From Clostridia bacterium (GTDB lineage Bacteria > Bacillota > Clostridia > Saccharofermentanales > Saccharofermentanaceae), in the NCBI GenBank assembly GCA_017881645.1, contig JADGQQ010000105.1, positions 1-13,833 of the forward strand: a DNA stretch of 13,833 bases, given 5' to 3'. The position numbers and the translations under genes are program-made. Positions within the stretch are counted from its first letter, which is position 1. Each line of letters starts with the position of its first letter. Below are positions 1 to 8,008 of the stretch, one piece after another. The notes under the pieces are model-generated. The model was given only the letters and a program-made list of their open reading frames with translations, did no database searches and was not told the origin of the DNA.

Positions 1-1020
1 TTCAAGCATATCCTCGATGGTCGCAATCCCGGCCGTTCCGCCGTATTCATCGACTACAACAGCCAGCTGCATGCTTCCCTTCTGCATTTCGCGGAAAAGA
101 GCCGACAAATTCTTCGTCTCGGGAACGACAAGCGGCGGGCGAAGGAGCTTCTGCAGAGAAAACTCACCGGACCGTTCGCCTCGAAGAGAATATCCGAGAA
201 GATCTTTTATGTGCAGAATGCCGACGATATCGTCAATTGTATCCTTATAGACAGGAATCCGCGTGAATTTCTCGTTTGTCGCCACATCCATGACCTCGGC
301 ATATGTTGCGTCCATGGAAAGCGATACGATTTTGGTGCGGTGCGTCATGATTTCCGATACTTCCTTGTCATTAAACTCGAAAATATTCTCGATCATCTGT
401 TTTTCGTCGTCTTTGATGCTGCCCGACTCGCTTCCGACATCGACCATCATGCGAATTTCTTCCTCGGTCACATTGCGGTCGTTCGCATGCGGATCAATTC
501 CCATCATACGGAGAATCGTATTTGTCGACAGTGTAAGAAGCTTAACGAACGGAGACATGATTATACCGAAGCCTTTGACAATACTCGCGGCGGCAAAAGC
601 AATCTTCTCCGGAAACTTCTGCGCAAGACGCTTTGGAACCAGTTCCCCCAATACGAGAGAAAAATATGACAAAATGATGGTAACAACAACCATACTCAAG
701 GGCTTTAAGAATGAATAGTGATCGCCGGGATCCAACGCGTACTTGAGGCGAATTGAAAATTTGTCCGATGCAAAAGCCGATGACAAAAACCCAGCAAAAG
801 TCACGCCTACCTGAATGATGGCTAAAAACCGTCCGGGAGTCTCAATAAAGCGTAGAATTTTCCGGGCGCTCTTGTTGCCTTCCTCTGCCATTTTTCGGAC
901 TTTGTTGTCATTTAAGGTGATAACTGCCATTTCTGTGGCAGAAAAAAATGCATTGATCAGAACAAAGATGAATACAACGAGTAAATCACCGAGTATGGGG
1001 ACGATGCTGTCGTCTGGCAC
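1..1020 (-). CDS. CNNM/TlyC-type membrane protein with CBS pair (3' end cut off by window)
   Basis: This gene encodes a DUF21/CNNM-type integral membrane protein of the family once called hemolysin C (TlyC/CorC/YhdP-like), whose members are linked to Mg2+ or other divalent-cation efflux. The window holds the first 340 codons; the end of the CBS pair and the CorC_HlyC domain lie outside. Visible are an N-terminal helix followed by NAFFSATEMAV (residues 23-33), further hydrophobic segments at about 65-85, 105-127 and 140-163, and the family hallmark GELVPKRLA (125-133). Two CBS modules follow, with EIMTHRTKIV (223-232) and VVVDEYGGTAGIATIEDMLE at the truncation point. I chose the GTG at 1020-1018 because a run of AGGAAGG-type Shine-Dalgarno sites precedes it and the N-terminus matches the family. 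An in-frame ATG at 1071-1069 would add 17 residues, among them basic ones, and is the alternative. A separate promoter overlaps the end of gatB. Family is confident; the transported ion is not known. Confidence 0.9.
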   Translation of the reverse strand, partial: MPDDSIVPILGDLLVVFIFVLINAFFSATEMAVITLNDNKVRKMAEEGNKSARKILRFIETPGRFLAIIQVGVTFAGFLSSAFASDKFSIRLKYALDPGDHYSFLKPLSMVVVTIILSYFSLVLGELVPKRLAQKFPEKIAFAAASIVKGFGIIMSPFVKLLTLSTNTILRMMGIDPHANDRNVTEEEIRMMVDVGSESGSIKDDEKQMIENIFEFNDKEVSEIMTHRTKIVSLSMDATYAEVMDVATNEKFTRIPVYKDTIDDIVGILHIKDLLGYSLRGERSGEFSLQKLLRPPLVVPETKNLSALFREMQKGSMQLAVVVDEYGGTAGIATIEDMLE

Positions 1021-1123
1021 AGTGTTCCTGTCCTTCCTTCCTAAAAGCGGGTAAATCACCCTCGCAAACATATTTTTCGCAAATGCCCCGCATTTACTGA
1101 AAAATAATGTATCTATGAAAGAG

Positions 1124-1152
1124 AATATAGCAGATTTTGACGATTATCTCAA
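1124..1152 (-). promoter_or_regulatory. Sigma-70-type promoter for the CNNM gene, overlapping the gatB stop codon
   Basis: On the minus strand TTGAGA (1152-1147) and TATATT (1129-1124) are separated by exactly 17 bases. The gatB stop TGA (1151-1149) is part of the -35 hexamer. Transcription would begin near 1117, upstream of both candidate start codons of the CNNM gene (1071 and 1020). No terminator hairpin is visible between gatB and this promoter, so read-through from the gat operon may also contribute. Confidence 0.55.
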
Positions 1153-2597
1153 GACGGCCTTTCACACTTTTCGAGCAGCGACAGCAATACTTCGCGCACA
1201 ACCTGCGGATCCGCCTTGCCGCGAAGCGCCTTCATGGATTGTCCGACCAGGAATTGAAAGTTCTTTTCATTTCCCGCCAGGTATTCGTTGACCGCCTTTT
1301 GATTTTGCGCAAGCACCTCGGAAATGGCCGGTTCAATGGAGCCGGAATCCGAGACCTGTACCAGTCCGTGCTGCGCAACATACACTTCCGGATCGACATC
1401 ATTTGCAAAAACCTCGGCAAAAACCTTGCGTCCGGTTCCGCGGTTGATTTTGCCTTCCGATACCATTTTCAGGATAGCGCCCAGTGAATCCTGTGAAAAA
1501 TGCATATCTTCCGGAAGAATCTGCGCATCATTGCACATCTTCAGCAGATCCGTCATGATCCAGTTGGATGCGTCTTTGGGATTGCTGCAGAGCTCCACGG
1601 TCCGCTCAAAAATCACAACGAGATACTTCGATCCCGTCAGAATGTCGGCATCATATTCCGGAAGTCCGTATTCACGGATGTAACGGTCTCTTTTTGCTTC
1701 CGGCAGTTCCGGCAGGGATGCGCGGACTCTTTCAACGTGATCCCGGTCAATTTCGATCGGAATCAGATCCGGCTCCGGGAAATACTTATAGTCCTGTGCA
1801 TCTTCCTTGGAGCGCATGGCATAGGAATGACCTTTGTTGTCATCCCATCGCCTCGTCTCCTGCCGCACCTTGCCGCCCTCTTTCAGAAGCTCGATCTGGC
1901 GCTTGGATTCACCGGCAATGGCCCGGGAAATCGCCTTCAGTGAAGCCATGTTTTTCATCTCTGTACGGGTACCGTATTCTGCCTGCCCCACCGGACGAAT
2001 GGACAAGTTAATATCGGCACGCATGGATCCCTCCTGCATTTTACAGTCGGACACACCCAGATACTGAAGGACGGCTTTGAGCTTTTCGAGATAAGCAACG
2101 ACCTCCTCCGCGCTGCGGAAATCGGGGTCAGATACGATCTCGATCAGAGGTACGCCACAGCGGTTGTAATCAACCAGAGTACAATCGTCCCATGGATCGT
2201 GTACAAGTTTGCCGGCATCTTCCTCCATGTGGATCTCGTGAATGCCGATATGGGTTGTGCGTCCGTCGACCGTAATGTCGACGTGTCCGTTTCGGCAGAT
2301 CGGCAGATATAGCTGCGAGACCTGATAGGCTTTCGGCATATCCGGGTAGAAAAAGTTTTTCCGGTCGAATTTATTGTAGTGCGTGATTTCGCAGTTTGTC
2401 GCAACGCCGGCACGGATGGCGTACTCCACCACCTGACGATTGAGCGTGGGGAGCGTACCCGGCATGCCGGAACAGACTTCACAAACGTGTGTATTCGGTG
2501 CCCCGCCGAACTCCGTGGAGCATCCGCAGAATATTTTGGATTTTGTTGACAGCTCTACATGGACCTCAAGGCCCATGACGATTTCATATGTACTCAT
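1149..2597 (-). CDS. gatB: Asp-tRNA(Asn)/Glu-tRNA(Gln) amidotransferase subunit B
   Basis: GatB is the tRNA-binding kinase subunit of the cytoplasmic GatCAB complex. It phosphorylates the side chain of misacylated Asp-tRNA(Asn) or Glu-tRNA(Gln), which is then amidated with ammonia from GatA. The protein is 482 residues, the normal length. It opens with the family signature GLEVHVEL (9-16) and has a zinc-binding set of four cysteines (C24, C26, C39, C42). The cradle-domain motif FFYPDMPKAYQVSQ follows. The C-terminal YqeY-like tail domain is recognisable by NFQFLVGQSMKALRGKADP near residue 450. The ATG at 2597-2595 overlaps the gatA stop by four bases (ATGA), so translation is probably coupled. 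It is the last gene of the aspS-gatC-gatA-gatB operon. Motifs are intact and identification is near certain. Confidence 0.97.
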   Translation of the reverse strand: MSTYEIVMGLEVHVELSTKSKIFCGCSTEFGGAPNTHVCEVCSGMPGTLPTLNRQVVEYAIRAGVATNCEITHYNKFDRKNFFYPDMPKAYQVSQLYLPICRNGHVDITVDGRTTHIGIHEIHMEEDAGKLVHDPWDDCTLVDYNRCGVPLIEIVSDPDFRSAEEVVAYLEKLKAVLQYLGVSDCKMQEGSMRADINLSIRPVGQAEYGTRTEMKNMASLKAISRAIAGESKRQIELLKEGGKVRQETRRWDDNKGHSYAMRSKEDAQDYKYFPEPDLIPIEIDRDHVERVRASLPELPEAKRDRYIREYGLPEYDADILTGSKYLVVIFERTVELCSNPKDASNWIMTDLLKMCNDAQILPEDMHFSQDSLGAILKMVSEGKINRGTGRKVFAEVFANDVDPEVYVAQHGLVQVSDSGSIEPAISEVLAQNQKAVNEYLAGNEKNFQFLVGQSMKALRGKADPQVVREVLLSLLEKCERPS

Positions 2598-4078
2598 ACT
2601 TGACCCTCATTCCGATTTGGCTTCTGCAGATGAAAGTCCGTCGCCCGCTGGAAAGCGGCCGCAGCGTTGATGATCGTCTGCTCCTGCCGGTGATTGCCAA
2701 TCAATTGCATTCCGACCGGAAGACCGCGGGAATCCAGTCCGCACGGGATGGTCGCCGCAGGCAGACCGACAATGTTGACAAGGACCGTATAAATGTCGCC
2801 CAGATACATCTTGAGCGGATCCGACAGGCTTTCTCCGATCGGCAGCGCCGTTGTCGGAGCTGTCGGTCCGAGAATAAGATCATATTTGGCAAAAGCTTCG
2901 TCAAATGATTTCTTAATCAGAGCCTTTACCTGCAGGGCTTTCCTGTAGTATGCATCATAATATCCGGAGGACAGCACAAAATTCCCGAGCATGATGCGGT
3001 GCTTGACTTCAAGACCGAAGCCTTCGCTGCGGCTTTTGAAATATACATCGAGAAGATCTTTGGCGCCTTCCGCCCGGAAGCCGTATTTGATGCCGTCAAA
3101 ACGGGACAGGTTCGAACACGCTTCCGCACAGGCAATAATGTAATAGGTCGGAACCGCATATTCGACGATCGGCAGGCGGAATTCTTCCAAAATGGCGCCC
3201 ATGGATTTGAGCTTTTCTGCGGCTTCCAGGACACGGGCTTTTACATCGGGATCAAGACCCTCACCGAAATAATCCAGCGGTATGCCGATGCGAAGACCTT
3301 TCACGTCAAATGCACGGGCTTCGTCGAGATCCACCGGTGTCGAGTCCATGGTCGTCTGATCCTTCGGGTCTTTGCCCATGACAATATTCAAAGCCGCGGC
3401 ACAGTCCAGAATGTTCTGTCCGATCGGTCCGATCTGATCGAGAGAAGATGCATAAGCTACCAGTCCGAAACGCGAAACAGTACCGTATGTCGGCTTGATA
3501 CCGCTGACACCGCAGAAAGAACAGGGCTGACGGATCGAGCCGCCCGTATCGGAACCAAAGGCCAGGAAAGCTTCTCCGGCCGAGACCGCCGCCGCTGCAC
3601 CGCCGGACGAACCGCCGGGTACGCGGGACACGTCCCAGGGATTCTTTGTAACGCCGTAGTAGGAAGTCTCCGTTGTGGATCCCATCGCAAATTCATCCAT
3701 GTTCAGTTTCCCGATGATGACGGCACCGGCCGCTTCGAGCTTGCTGACCATCGTGGCGGAATACGGAGGGATGAAATTGGACAGTATTTTCGAGCCGCAT
3801 GTGGTCTGGCGGTCTTTTGTACACATGTTGTCTTTGATGGCGACGGGAACACCGGCCAGAGGCGACGTGAGTTCTCCGGAATCAATTTTGACCTGCACAG
3901 CTTTCGCATCGGACAGCGCCTGTTTTTCAAAAACGCTTATATAGCAGTTGTATTTCGGCTCATTCTCTGAAATTGCAGCAAGCAGCGCGGCTGTTGCCTC
4001 GACGCTTGTGGTTTTTTTATCACGAATCGCCTGCCCGAGTGCAAGTGCCGTCATGCTGAGTATCTGATCTTTATTCAT
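2594..4078 (-). CDS. gatA: Asp-tRNA(Asn)/Glu-tRNA(Gln) amidotransferase subunit A (amidase)
   Basis: GatA is the glutaminase subunit of GatCAB: it hydrolyses glutamine (or asparagine) and sends ammonia through a tunnel to GatB. It is 494 residues, typical for the family. The amidase-signature Ser-cisSer-Lys triad is complete: K82 in AIKDN, S157 in PGGSSGG and nucleophile S181 in TGGSIRQP. These match K79, S154 and S178 of the Staphylococcus aureus enzyme with a constant offset of three. The ATG at 4078-4076 has a good Shine-Dalgarno (GGAGAAAGG) in front of it. The gene is separated from gatC by a 55-base spacer that holds a perfect hairpin, whereas the junction with gatB is a four-base overlap. 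Confidence 0.97.
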   Translation of the reverse strand: MNKDQILSMTALALGQAIRDKKTTSVEATAALLAAISENEPKYNCYISVFEKQALSDAKAVQVKIDSGELTSPLAGVPVAIKDNMCTKDRQTTCGSKILSNFIPPYSATMVSKLEAAGAVIIGKLNMDEFAMGSTTETSYYGVTKNPWDVSRVPGGSSGGAAAAVSAGEAFLAFGSDTGGSIRQPCSFCGVSGIKPTYGTVSRFGLVAYASSLDQIGPIGQNILDCAAALNIVMGKDPKDQTTMDSTPVDLDEARAFDVKGLRIGIPLDYFGEGLDPDVKARVLEAAEKLKSMGAILEEFRLPIVEYAVPTYYIIACAEACSNLSRFDGIKYGFRAEGAKDLLDVYFKSRSEGFGLEVKHRIMLGNFVLSSGYYDAYYRKALQVKALIKKSFDEAFAKYDLILGPTAPTTALPIGESLSDPLKMYLGDIYTVLVNIVGLPAATIPCGLDSRGLPVGMQLIGNHRQEQTIINAAAAFQRATDFHLQKPNRNEGQV

Positions 4079-4112
4079 AACGAAGACCTTTCTCCAAAAT
4101 GGACGTATTTAT

Positions 4113-4130
4113 TGAATCCGACCGGATTCA
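4113..4130 (-). repeat. Hairpin in the gatC-gatA spacer
   Basis: A perfect inverted repeat, TGAATCC-GGTC-GGATTCA read on the minus strand, gives a 7-base-pair stem with a four-base loop. It starts just after the gatC stop codon and ends about 34 bases before the gatA start. No U-run follows, so it is not a classical terminator. It could act as an mRNA processing or stability element that sets the gatC:gatA ratio; that role is inference. Confidence 0.5.
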
Positions 4131-4133
4131 TCG

Positions 4134-4421
4134 TTACTCAACGGTCTTGGGAACCTTGAAGCATCCGTCTTTCTGCGTGGGTGCATTGGCAAGAATCGCG
4201 TCGCGAAGATCCCCGTTCGTGACAACATCCTCCCGGTACACATTGGTCAGAGGGAATGCGTGCGAAAGAGGTTCTACGGAACTCGTATCCAATTCGTTGA
4301 GCTTGTCCATGTATTCGAGGATGGACTTGAGATCAGTCAGGGTCTTTGCCTTCTCTTCATCCGTAAGACGGATTCTACCCAATTCTTCCAGATAGGAGAT
4401 CAGATCCATCGTTATTTCCAT
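4134..4421 (-). CDS. gatC: Asp-tRNA(Asn)/Glu-tRNA(Gln) amidotransferase subunit C
   Basis: GatC is the small subunit that wraps around GatA and GatB and stabilises the amidotransferase complex. The product is 95 residues, the usual size. It shows the family pattern LEELGRIRLTDEEK (11-24), then LEYMDKLNELDTSSVEPLSH and NVYREDVV, and finishes with the conserved NAPTQKDGCFKVPK. The ATG at 4421-4419 lies 14 bases after the aspS stop, and the Shine-Dalgarno AGGAGG occupies that gap. An internal ATG at residue 5 is possible but lacks its own ribosome site. Expression is expected from the aspS promoter. Confidence 0.95.
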   Translation of the reverse strand: MEITMDLISYLEELGRIRLTDEEKAKTLTDLKSILEYMDKLNELDTSSVEPLSHAFPLTNVYREDVVTNGDLRDAILANAPTQKDGCFKVPKTVE

Positions 4422-4435
4422 GTTTGTTCCTCCTG

Positions 4436-5770
4436 TCAGGGCTCCAGACGGTTCAGATCTCTCGGAAAGAGAGCGGAGTACCGTACGTTATTGTCGTCGA
4501 AAAGCTTCATGCAGAGCCGTTCCAGTCCCAATCCGAGACCTCCGTGCGGCGGCATGCCGTATTTGTGAATCATAAGGTAATTCGTGAATCCCTCCGGGTC
4601 AAGACCCTTCGAAATCATTTTATCGATCTGTTCCTGATATTCGTGAATGCGCTGGCCGCCCGTCGTAATCTCCATACCACGGAAGAGCAAGTCAAAGGAC
4701 AGCGTGAAATGGCTGTCTTCCGGGTCATCCTTCGCATAGAAAGGGCGCTTCTTCACGGGATAATGCGTGACAAATACAAGTTCGCTGTTGTATTTCTCTT
4801 TAAAATACCGGCTGATCAGCTGCTCTTCCACAGGCTCAAGATCATACGGGTCTTTGATTTTATGTCCGTATTCCGCCGCAATCAGTTCCTTCGCATCGCG
4901 GAATTTCACGGTCGGGATTTCCGTAAAGGACGGAATCTTAACCCCGAGCGCCGCACATTCACGGGCGCAGTCTCTGCGCAGCAGATCAAAAATGTATATC
5001 AGACAAGCCGTCTCCATATCCATGATATCGGTAAAGCTCTTAATGTAGCCCATTTCAAAGTCCAGGCTGATATATTCGTTCAGGTGACGGTTTGTACTGT
5101 GCTTCTCGGCGCGGAAAACCGGTCCGATTTCATATACTCGCTCGAATACGCCGACCATTGTCTGCTTGTAAAACTGCGGGCTCTGGGCGAGAAAGCCCTT
5201 CTTCCCGAAATAATCCAGGCGGAAAACGTTCGTTCCGCCCTCGGCATTACCTCCGACGATCTTCGGAGTACGGATATCCGTGAAGCCGTTCGCATCCAAA
5301 AACTCCCTGAATCCGCGAACGACGGCGGCCTGGATGCGAAAACGGGCCCGCATTGCGCCGGAACGAAGTGTGAGAGGGCGATTATTTAAATCGGTATCGA
5401 GATTGATTCCCAATTCTCTTCTGGAGAGATTAATCGGAAAGTCCTCCGCAGGACTCGACAATAATGTAATTTGCTGCACATGAATTTCCACACCGCCGGG
5501 AGCGCGGGCTTCGAGATGTGATTCACCGGCCAGTTCGATTGTACACTCGGGCCGAAGCTGATCAAAAACAGTCTGATCTCCTGAGGATTTGTCCCATACG
5601 CATTGTACCAGTCCGGCCGGAATGCGAAGAACAATAAAGGCGAAGTTGCCCATATCCCGGATGTTATGAACAGCGCCATGGAGAATGGCCTGCTGATTCT
5701 TTTCGGCATAGCTCTGCAGTCCCTCAAAAGTGGTGACTTGTAGTATTTCCTTACCCGAAGAATATTCCAT
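4436..5770 (-). CDS. aspS: Aspartyl-tRNA synthetase, archaeal type, probably non-discriminating (Asp/Asn)
   Basis: This 444-residue class IIb synthetase lacks the GAD insertion of the roughly 590-residue bacterial AspRS, so it belongs to the shorter archaeal-type AspS2 group. An N-terminal OB-fold anticodon domain (about 25-105) is followed by the catalytic core. Motif 1 surrounds NGFTDIRTPKIV (161-172), motif 2 is FRAEKHSTNRHLNE (219-232, with R220) and motif 3 is GLGLGLERL (411-419, with R418), ending in ALFPRDLNRLEP. From memory of the family, discriminating archaeal enzymes have Trp and Lys at positions equivalent to W26 and K85 of the Thermococcus enzyme, and non-discriminating ones have His and Pro. 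Here GAVHNIRD supplies H35 and RAPGGVEI supplies P91. Together with gatCAB directly downstream, this predicts Asp-tRNA(Asn) formation followed by amidation. The start ATG has a GAGGAG ribosome site ten bases upstream. Confidence 0.95.
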   Translation of the reverse strand: MEYSSGKEILQVTTFEGLQSYAEKNQQAILHGAVHNIRDMGNFAFIVLRIPAGLVQCVWDKSSGDQTVFDQLRPECTIELAGESHLEARAPGGVEIHVQQITLLSSPAEDFPINLSRRELGINLDTDLNNRPLTLRSGAMRARFRIQAAVVRGFREFLDANGFTDIRTPKIVGGNAEGGTNVFRLDYFGKKGFLAQSPQFYKQTMVGVFERVYEIGPVFRAEKHSTNRHLNEYISLDFEMGYIKSFTDIMDMETACLIYIFDLLRRDCARECAALGVKIPSFTEIPTVKFRDAKELIAAEYGHKIKDPYDLEPVEEQLISRYFKEKYNSELVFVTHYPVKKRPFYAKDDPEDSHFTLSFDLLFRGMEITTGGQRIHEYQEQIDKMISKGLDPEGFTNYLMIHKYGMPPHGGLGLGLERLCMKLFDDNNVRYSALFPRDLNRLEP

Positions 5771-5840
5771 GAGTTGCTGTCTCCTCTATCTGCGAAAAGC
5801 TATGTTAACCCCGCACAATTGTATGATTTTAATCTAAAAA

Positions 5841-5869
5841 ATTCTATCACGGACGACCGTCAAGTGCAA
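5841..5869 (-). promoter_or_regulatory. Candidate promoter of the aspS-gatCAB operon
   Basis: On the minus strand TTGCAC (5869-5864) and TAGAAT (5846-5841) lie 17 bases apart, which would give a leader of about 65 bases before the aspS ATG. The -10 matches consensus at five of six positions; the -35 is weak. A better -35-like hexamer, TTGACG (5863-5858), overlaps but has no well-spaced -10. The leader is too short for a T-box riboswitch and shows none of its motifs. Confidence 0.4.
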
Positions 5870-5908
5870 GCAAAACGGCGTCTGCGAACCGATTCTCCGG
5901 TCGTATGC

Positions 5909-6598
5909 TTATTTTTTCTTTGTTTTTTGCTGTTTGTGCGCGTCGATGTCTTCCTGATTGTTTTCCGGAAAATAGATGCCGCCGTGCTTCATTTTGCTCA
6001 CGGCTTCCGATGTATTGGATACGCCCAGCTTATGCAGCAGGCTTCGAATCTGTGTCTTGACCGTACTTTCCGATTTATTCATCGAAGATGTAATCTGCGA
6101 ACGGCTCGTGTTCTGCGAAAGATGTTTAAGAATCTCATATTCCTGATCCGACAGAGACTGCGCAAGATGTTCGCGCCGAAGGGATGCATAGGACTTGGCA
6201 AGAACGGTGCCGGGAGAAAATTCTCCGCGCATATGTCGAAGTATGGCCGGAAGAAGAAGTTCGCAGTTGCTCTTCTGCAGATAATCGATCGCTCCTGCAG
6301 ATACGGCATCGATAACCTGCTGGTCGCATTCCGTGGCGGTAAGCACAATAACATCCGTTGCAGGTGATGCGTCGAGAATTTCAATTGTGGCGGAAATGCC
6401 CGTTTTCCAGGCATGTCCGAGATTCATATCCACAAGAAAAAGATCCGGTGACTTCTCGCGGGCGATCGTTACTGCATCATTTTGTGTGGCGGCCGTACCG
6501 ACAACCTCAATTTCCGGAGCCCTTGCAAGAAGAGATACGATAGACTCTGTCCATACGGGCTCATCATCCAGAATGGCTACCCTATATCGCTCCGCCAA
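5909..6598 (-). CDS. Response regulator, receiver domain plus LuxR/NarL-type HTH
   Basis: This 229-residue protein is a transcription factor controlled by phosphorylation from the adjacent kinase. The receiver domain (about 5-125) has the acidic pair D11-D12, phospho-acceptor D57 in LVDMNL, T87 and K109 in LQKS. The C-terminal LuxR/NarL HTH spans about 147-207 and includes LSDQEYEILKHL and SESTVKTQIRSLLHKLGV. A short basic tail (HKQQKTKKK) ends the protein. I place the start at TTG 6598-6596: GGGAGG at 6612-6607 lies eight bases upstream, and the residues that follow (AERYRVAILDDEP) are the normal start of a receiver. A GTG at 6607 overlaps the Shine-Dalgarno and is less likely, and reading further upstream only extends into the kinase gene in another frame. 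The coding region overlaps the kinase stop by 17 bases, so translation is probably coupled. Target genes are unknown. Confidence 0.93.
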   Translation of the reverse strand: MAERYRVAILDDEPVWTESIVSLLARAPEIEVVGTAATQNDAVTIAREKSPDLFLVDMNLGHAWKTGISATIEILDASPATDVIVLTATECDQQVIDAVSAGAIDYLQKSNCELLLPAILRHMRGEFSPGTVLAKSYASLRREHLAQSLSDQEYEILKHLSQNTSRSQITSSMNKSESTVKTQIRSLLHKLGVSNTSEAVSKMKHGGIYFPENNQEDIDAHKQQKTKKK

Positions 6599-7979
6599 CA
6601 GAATCACCTCCCGAGATTCGATTTGCAGGAAAAACCAGTTCAGCGACAGATCCGCCCTTGGGCAGCGTCCGGAGGTCGAATTGGGCATCATGCAGATCCG
6701 CTATTTTTTTAACATAGTAAAGACCGAGACCAAAATGATTTTTACCCACTTTGGTTGTAACCAAAGGCGTTCCTAAATATCGGGTCTGCTTTCTTGTAAT
6801 ACCGCACCCGTTGTCCGTAATCTGTATTCCGAGCTTTCCGCGCCGGTCAAATGTACGGACGCTCAGGTGTCCCTCTGTATCCTCATTCATGGCTTCCATG
6901 GCATTGTTTGTCAGATTCAGAATCGTTTCCCGAATGTGAACCGGATCGCAGAACACTCTCGGAGAGATTTCCCAGCTTCTGTCCACGCGAATATTCTTAT
7001 GAGGGTATGTCTGCAGACTCTGGTTAATCGCCTGATCAATAATCGGAATAATCGAACACATCTCCGGCGTGATCCGGATCGGCTGAAACTGCAGATGGAT
7101 GCGGTCCAGAATCGCCAGCGTATGTTCACAGGATTCCATGGCGAGCGCAATGTCTTTTTTGAAAATCTCCAGATCCGGATTTCCCTGCGCCGACTGAAAC
7201 TGTGCATTCTGCAGAGAAAGCCGAAGGGAGAGGAGGTTGTTTTTGATTGCATGATGAAGAACTCCGGTTCCTTGAATAACCGCCTGCTTCGTTTGTTCAA
7301 GATTGGTGTTTTCCTGATGAAAATGGAGTCCCATGACACTCTGACGAATCCCAAACCCTACAAACAGTACGGAGACTCCGATGATGAGAACAATGCTGAT
7401 CCTCCACGCCCCGACGACGCCTGTCGACGGAATCAGGTAGCTCAGGCAATAATAGAGAAGTGCGGAAGGAATGATCAGCAGGCAGCTGACTGATTTGTCA
7501 GCACGAAGAACGCGGTCCTTTTCCCGGAGCCAGCTCACCAGTAAAATAATCGTTACAAGCAGATAGTACGGCAGAATCACGATGGTCATAATCTGTGTGT
7601 CCCGAATCCGGTCTGCTGCCGGAAGCGGCCCTTTAAACATGTCAATTGCGGGAAATACAAAATACGCACTTATAGCGGGTACTGCGCAAAGCAGCAGCAC
7701 AAGCAGGTGACGAAGTTTCTTCTTCGTCATCCATCCGGAATCATATAGCGAAAAAATCAGAAGCGAAAAGGGTGCCCAGAAATAATTCAACGAAGATAAA
7801 AAGCCCACGACGAGCTGCAGTGTCGGCCGGGTTTTCGCATAATCACTCAGAACTGCAGCCAGTCCTCCGCACCCGAAAAAGAAAAACGCAAAGGCCGCCC
7901 AGAAATGCGACGGACTGCGTCCCACGCTGCACCACATGAAGATGGCTATCGTCCAAAAGAAAATGAAGACAAGAAACAA
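6582..7979 (-). CDS. Seven-helix membrane sensor histidine kinase
   Basis: This is the membrane sensor of the two-component pair. Numbered from the chosen TTG, it has about seven hydrophobic segments in residues 1-210 with short connecting loops and no sizeable extracellular domain, so the signal is probably sensed in or at the membrane. The dimerisation/phosphotransfer helix carries HHAIKNNL with H243 as the likely phosphorylated histidine. The ATPase domain has the N box ILNLTNNAMEAM (353-364), the G1 box ITDNGCGIT with D389, and the G2 box HFGLGLYYVKKI. The TTG at 7979-7977 is preferred because GAGGGGGG lies eight bases upstream, and because a perfect -10 hexamer overlaps the upstream alternative ATG (8006-8004, nine residues longer), which would then not be in the transcript. 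The H box (HxxKN) is unlike the HisKA_3 box usually paired with NarL-type regulators. Ligand unknown. Confidence 0.92.
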   Translation of the reverse strand: MFLVFIFFWTIAIFMWCSVGRSPSHFWAAFAFFFFGCGGLAAVLSDYAKTRPTLQLVVGFLSSLNYFWAPFSLLIFSLYDSGWMTKKKLRHLLVLLLCAVPAISAYFVFPAIDMFKGPLPAADRIRDTQIMTIVILPYYLLVTIILLVSWLREKDRVLRADKSVSCLLIIPSALLYYCLSYLIPSTGVVGAWRISIVLIIGVSVLFVGFGIRQSVMGLHFHQENTNLEQTKQAVIQGTGVLHHAIKNNLLSLRLSLQNAQFQSAQGNPDLEIFKKDIALAMESCEHTLAILDRIHLQFQPIRITPEMCSIIPIIDQAINQSLQTYPHKNIRVDRSWEISPRVFCDPVHIRETILNLTNNAMEAMNEDTEGHLSVRTFDRRGKLGIQITDNGCGITRKQTRYLGTPLVTTKVGKNHFGLGLYYVKKIADLHDAQFDLRTLPKGGSVAELVFPANRISGGDSVGGAI

Positions 7980-8008
7980 ACACGCCACCCCCCTCGAATG
8001 CTGCATTC

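Noticed and set aside
2999..3970. Long open frame on the plus strand (323 codons) opposite gatA
   Set aside because: It lies entirely within gatA, whose amidase motifs are intact; its translation has no recognisable domain and no ribosome site. It is a frame shadow.
4424..5389. Long open frame on the plus strand (321 codons) opposite aspS
   Set aside because: Antisense to a complete AspRS with all class II motifs; the product resembles no family and is explained by codon bias on the other strand.
5881..5908. Weak hairpin (CGACCG...CGGTTCG) after the response regulator gene
   Set aside because: Bulged six-pair stem with the T-run displaced by several bases; not strong enough to call a terminator.
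5771..5908. T-box or other riboswitch upstream of aspS
   Set aside because: The leader from the likely promoter is only about 65 bases, and no T-box consensus or antiterminator pairing is seen.
6599..6691. N-terminal extension of the response regulator upstream of the TTG
   Set aside because: Those codons overlap the kinase's end in another frame, add no receiver-domain sequence, and a strong ribosome site points to the TTG at 6598.
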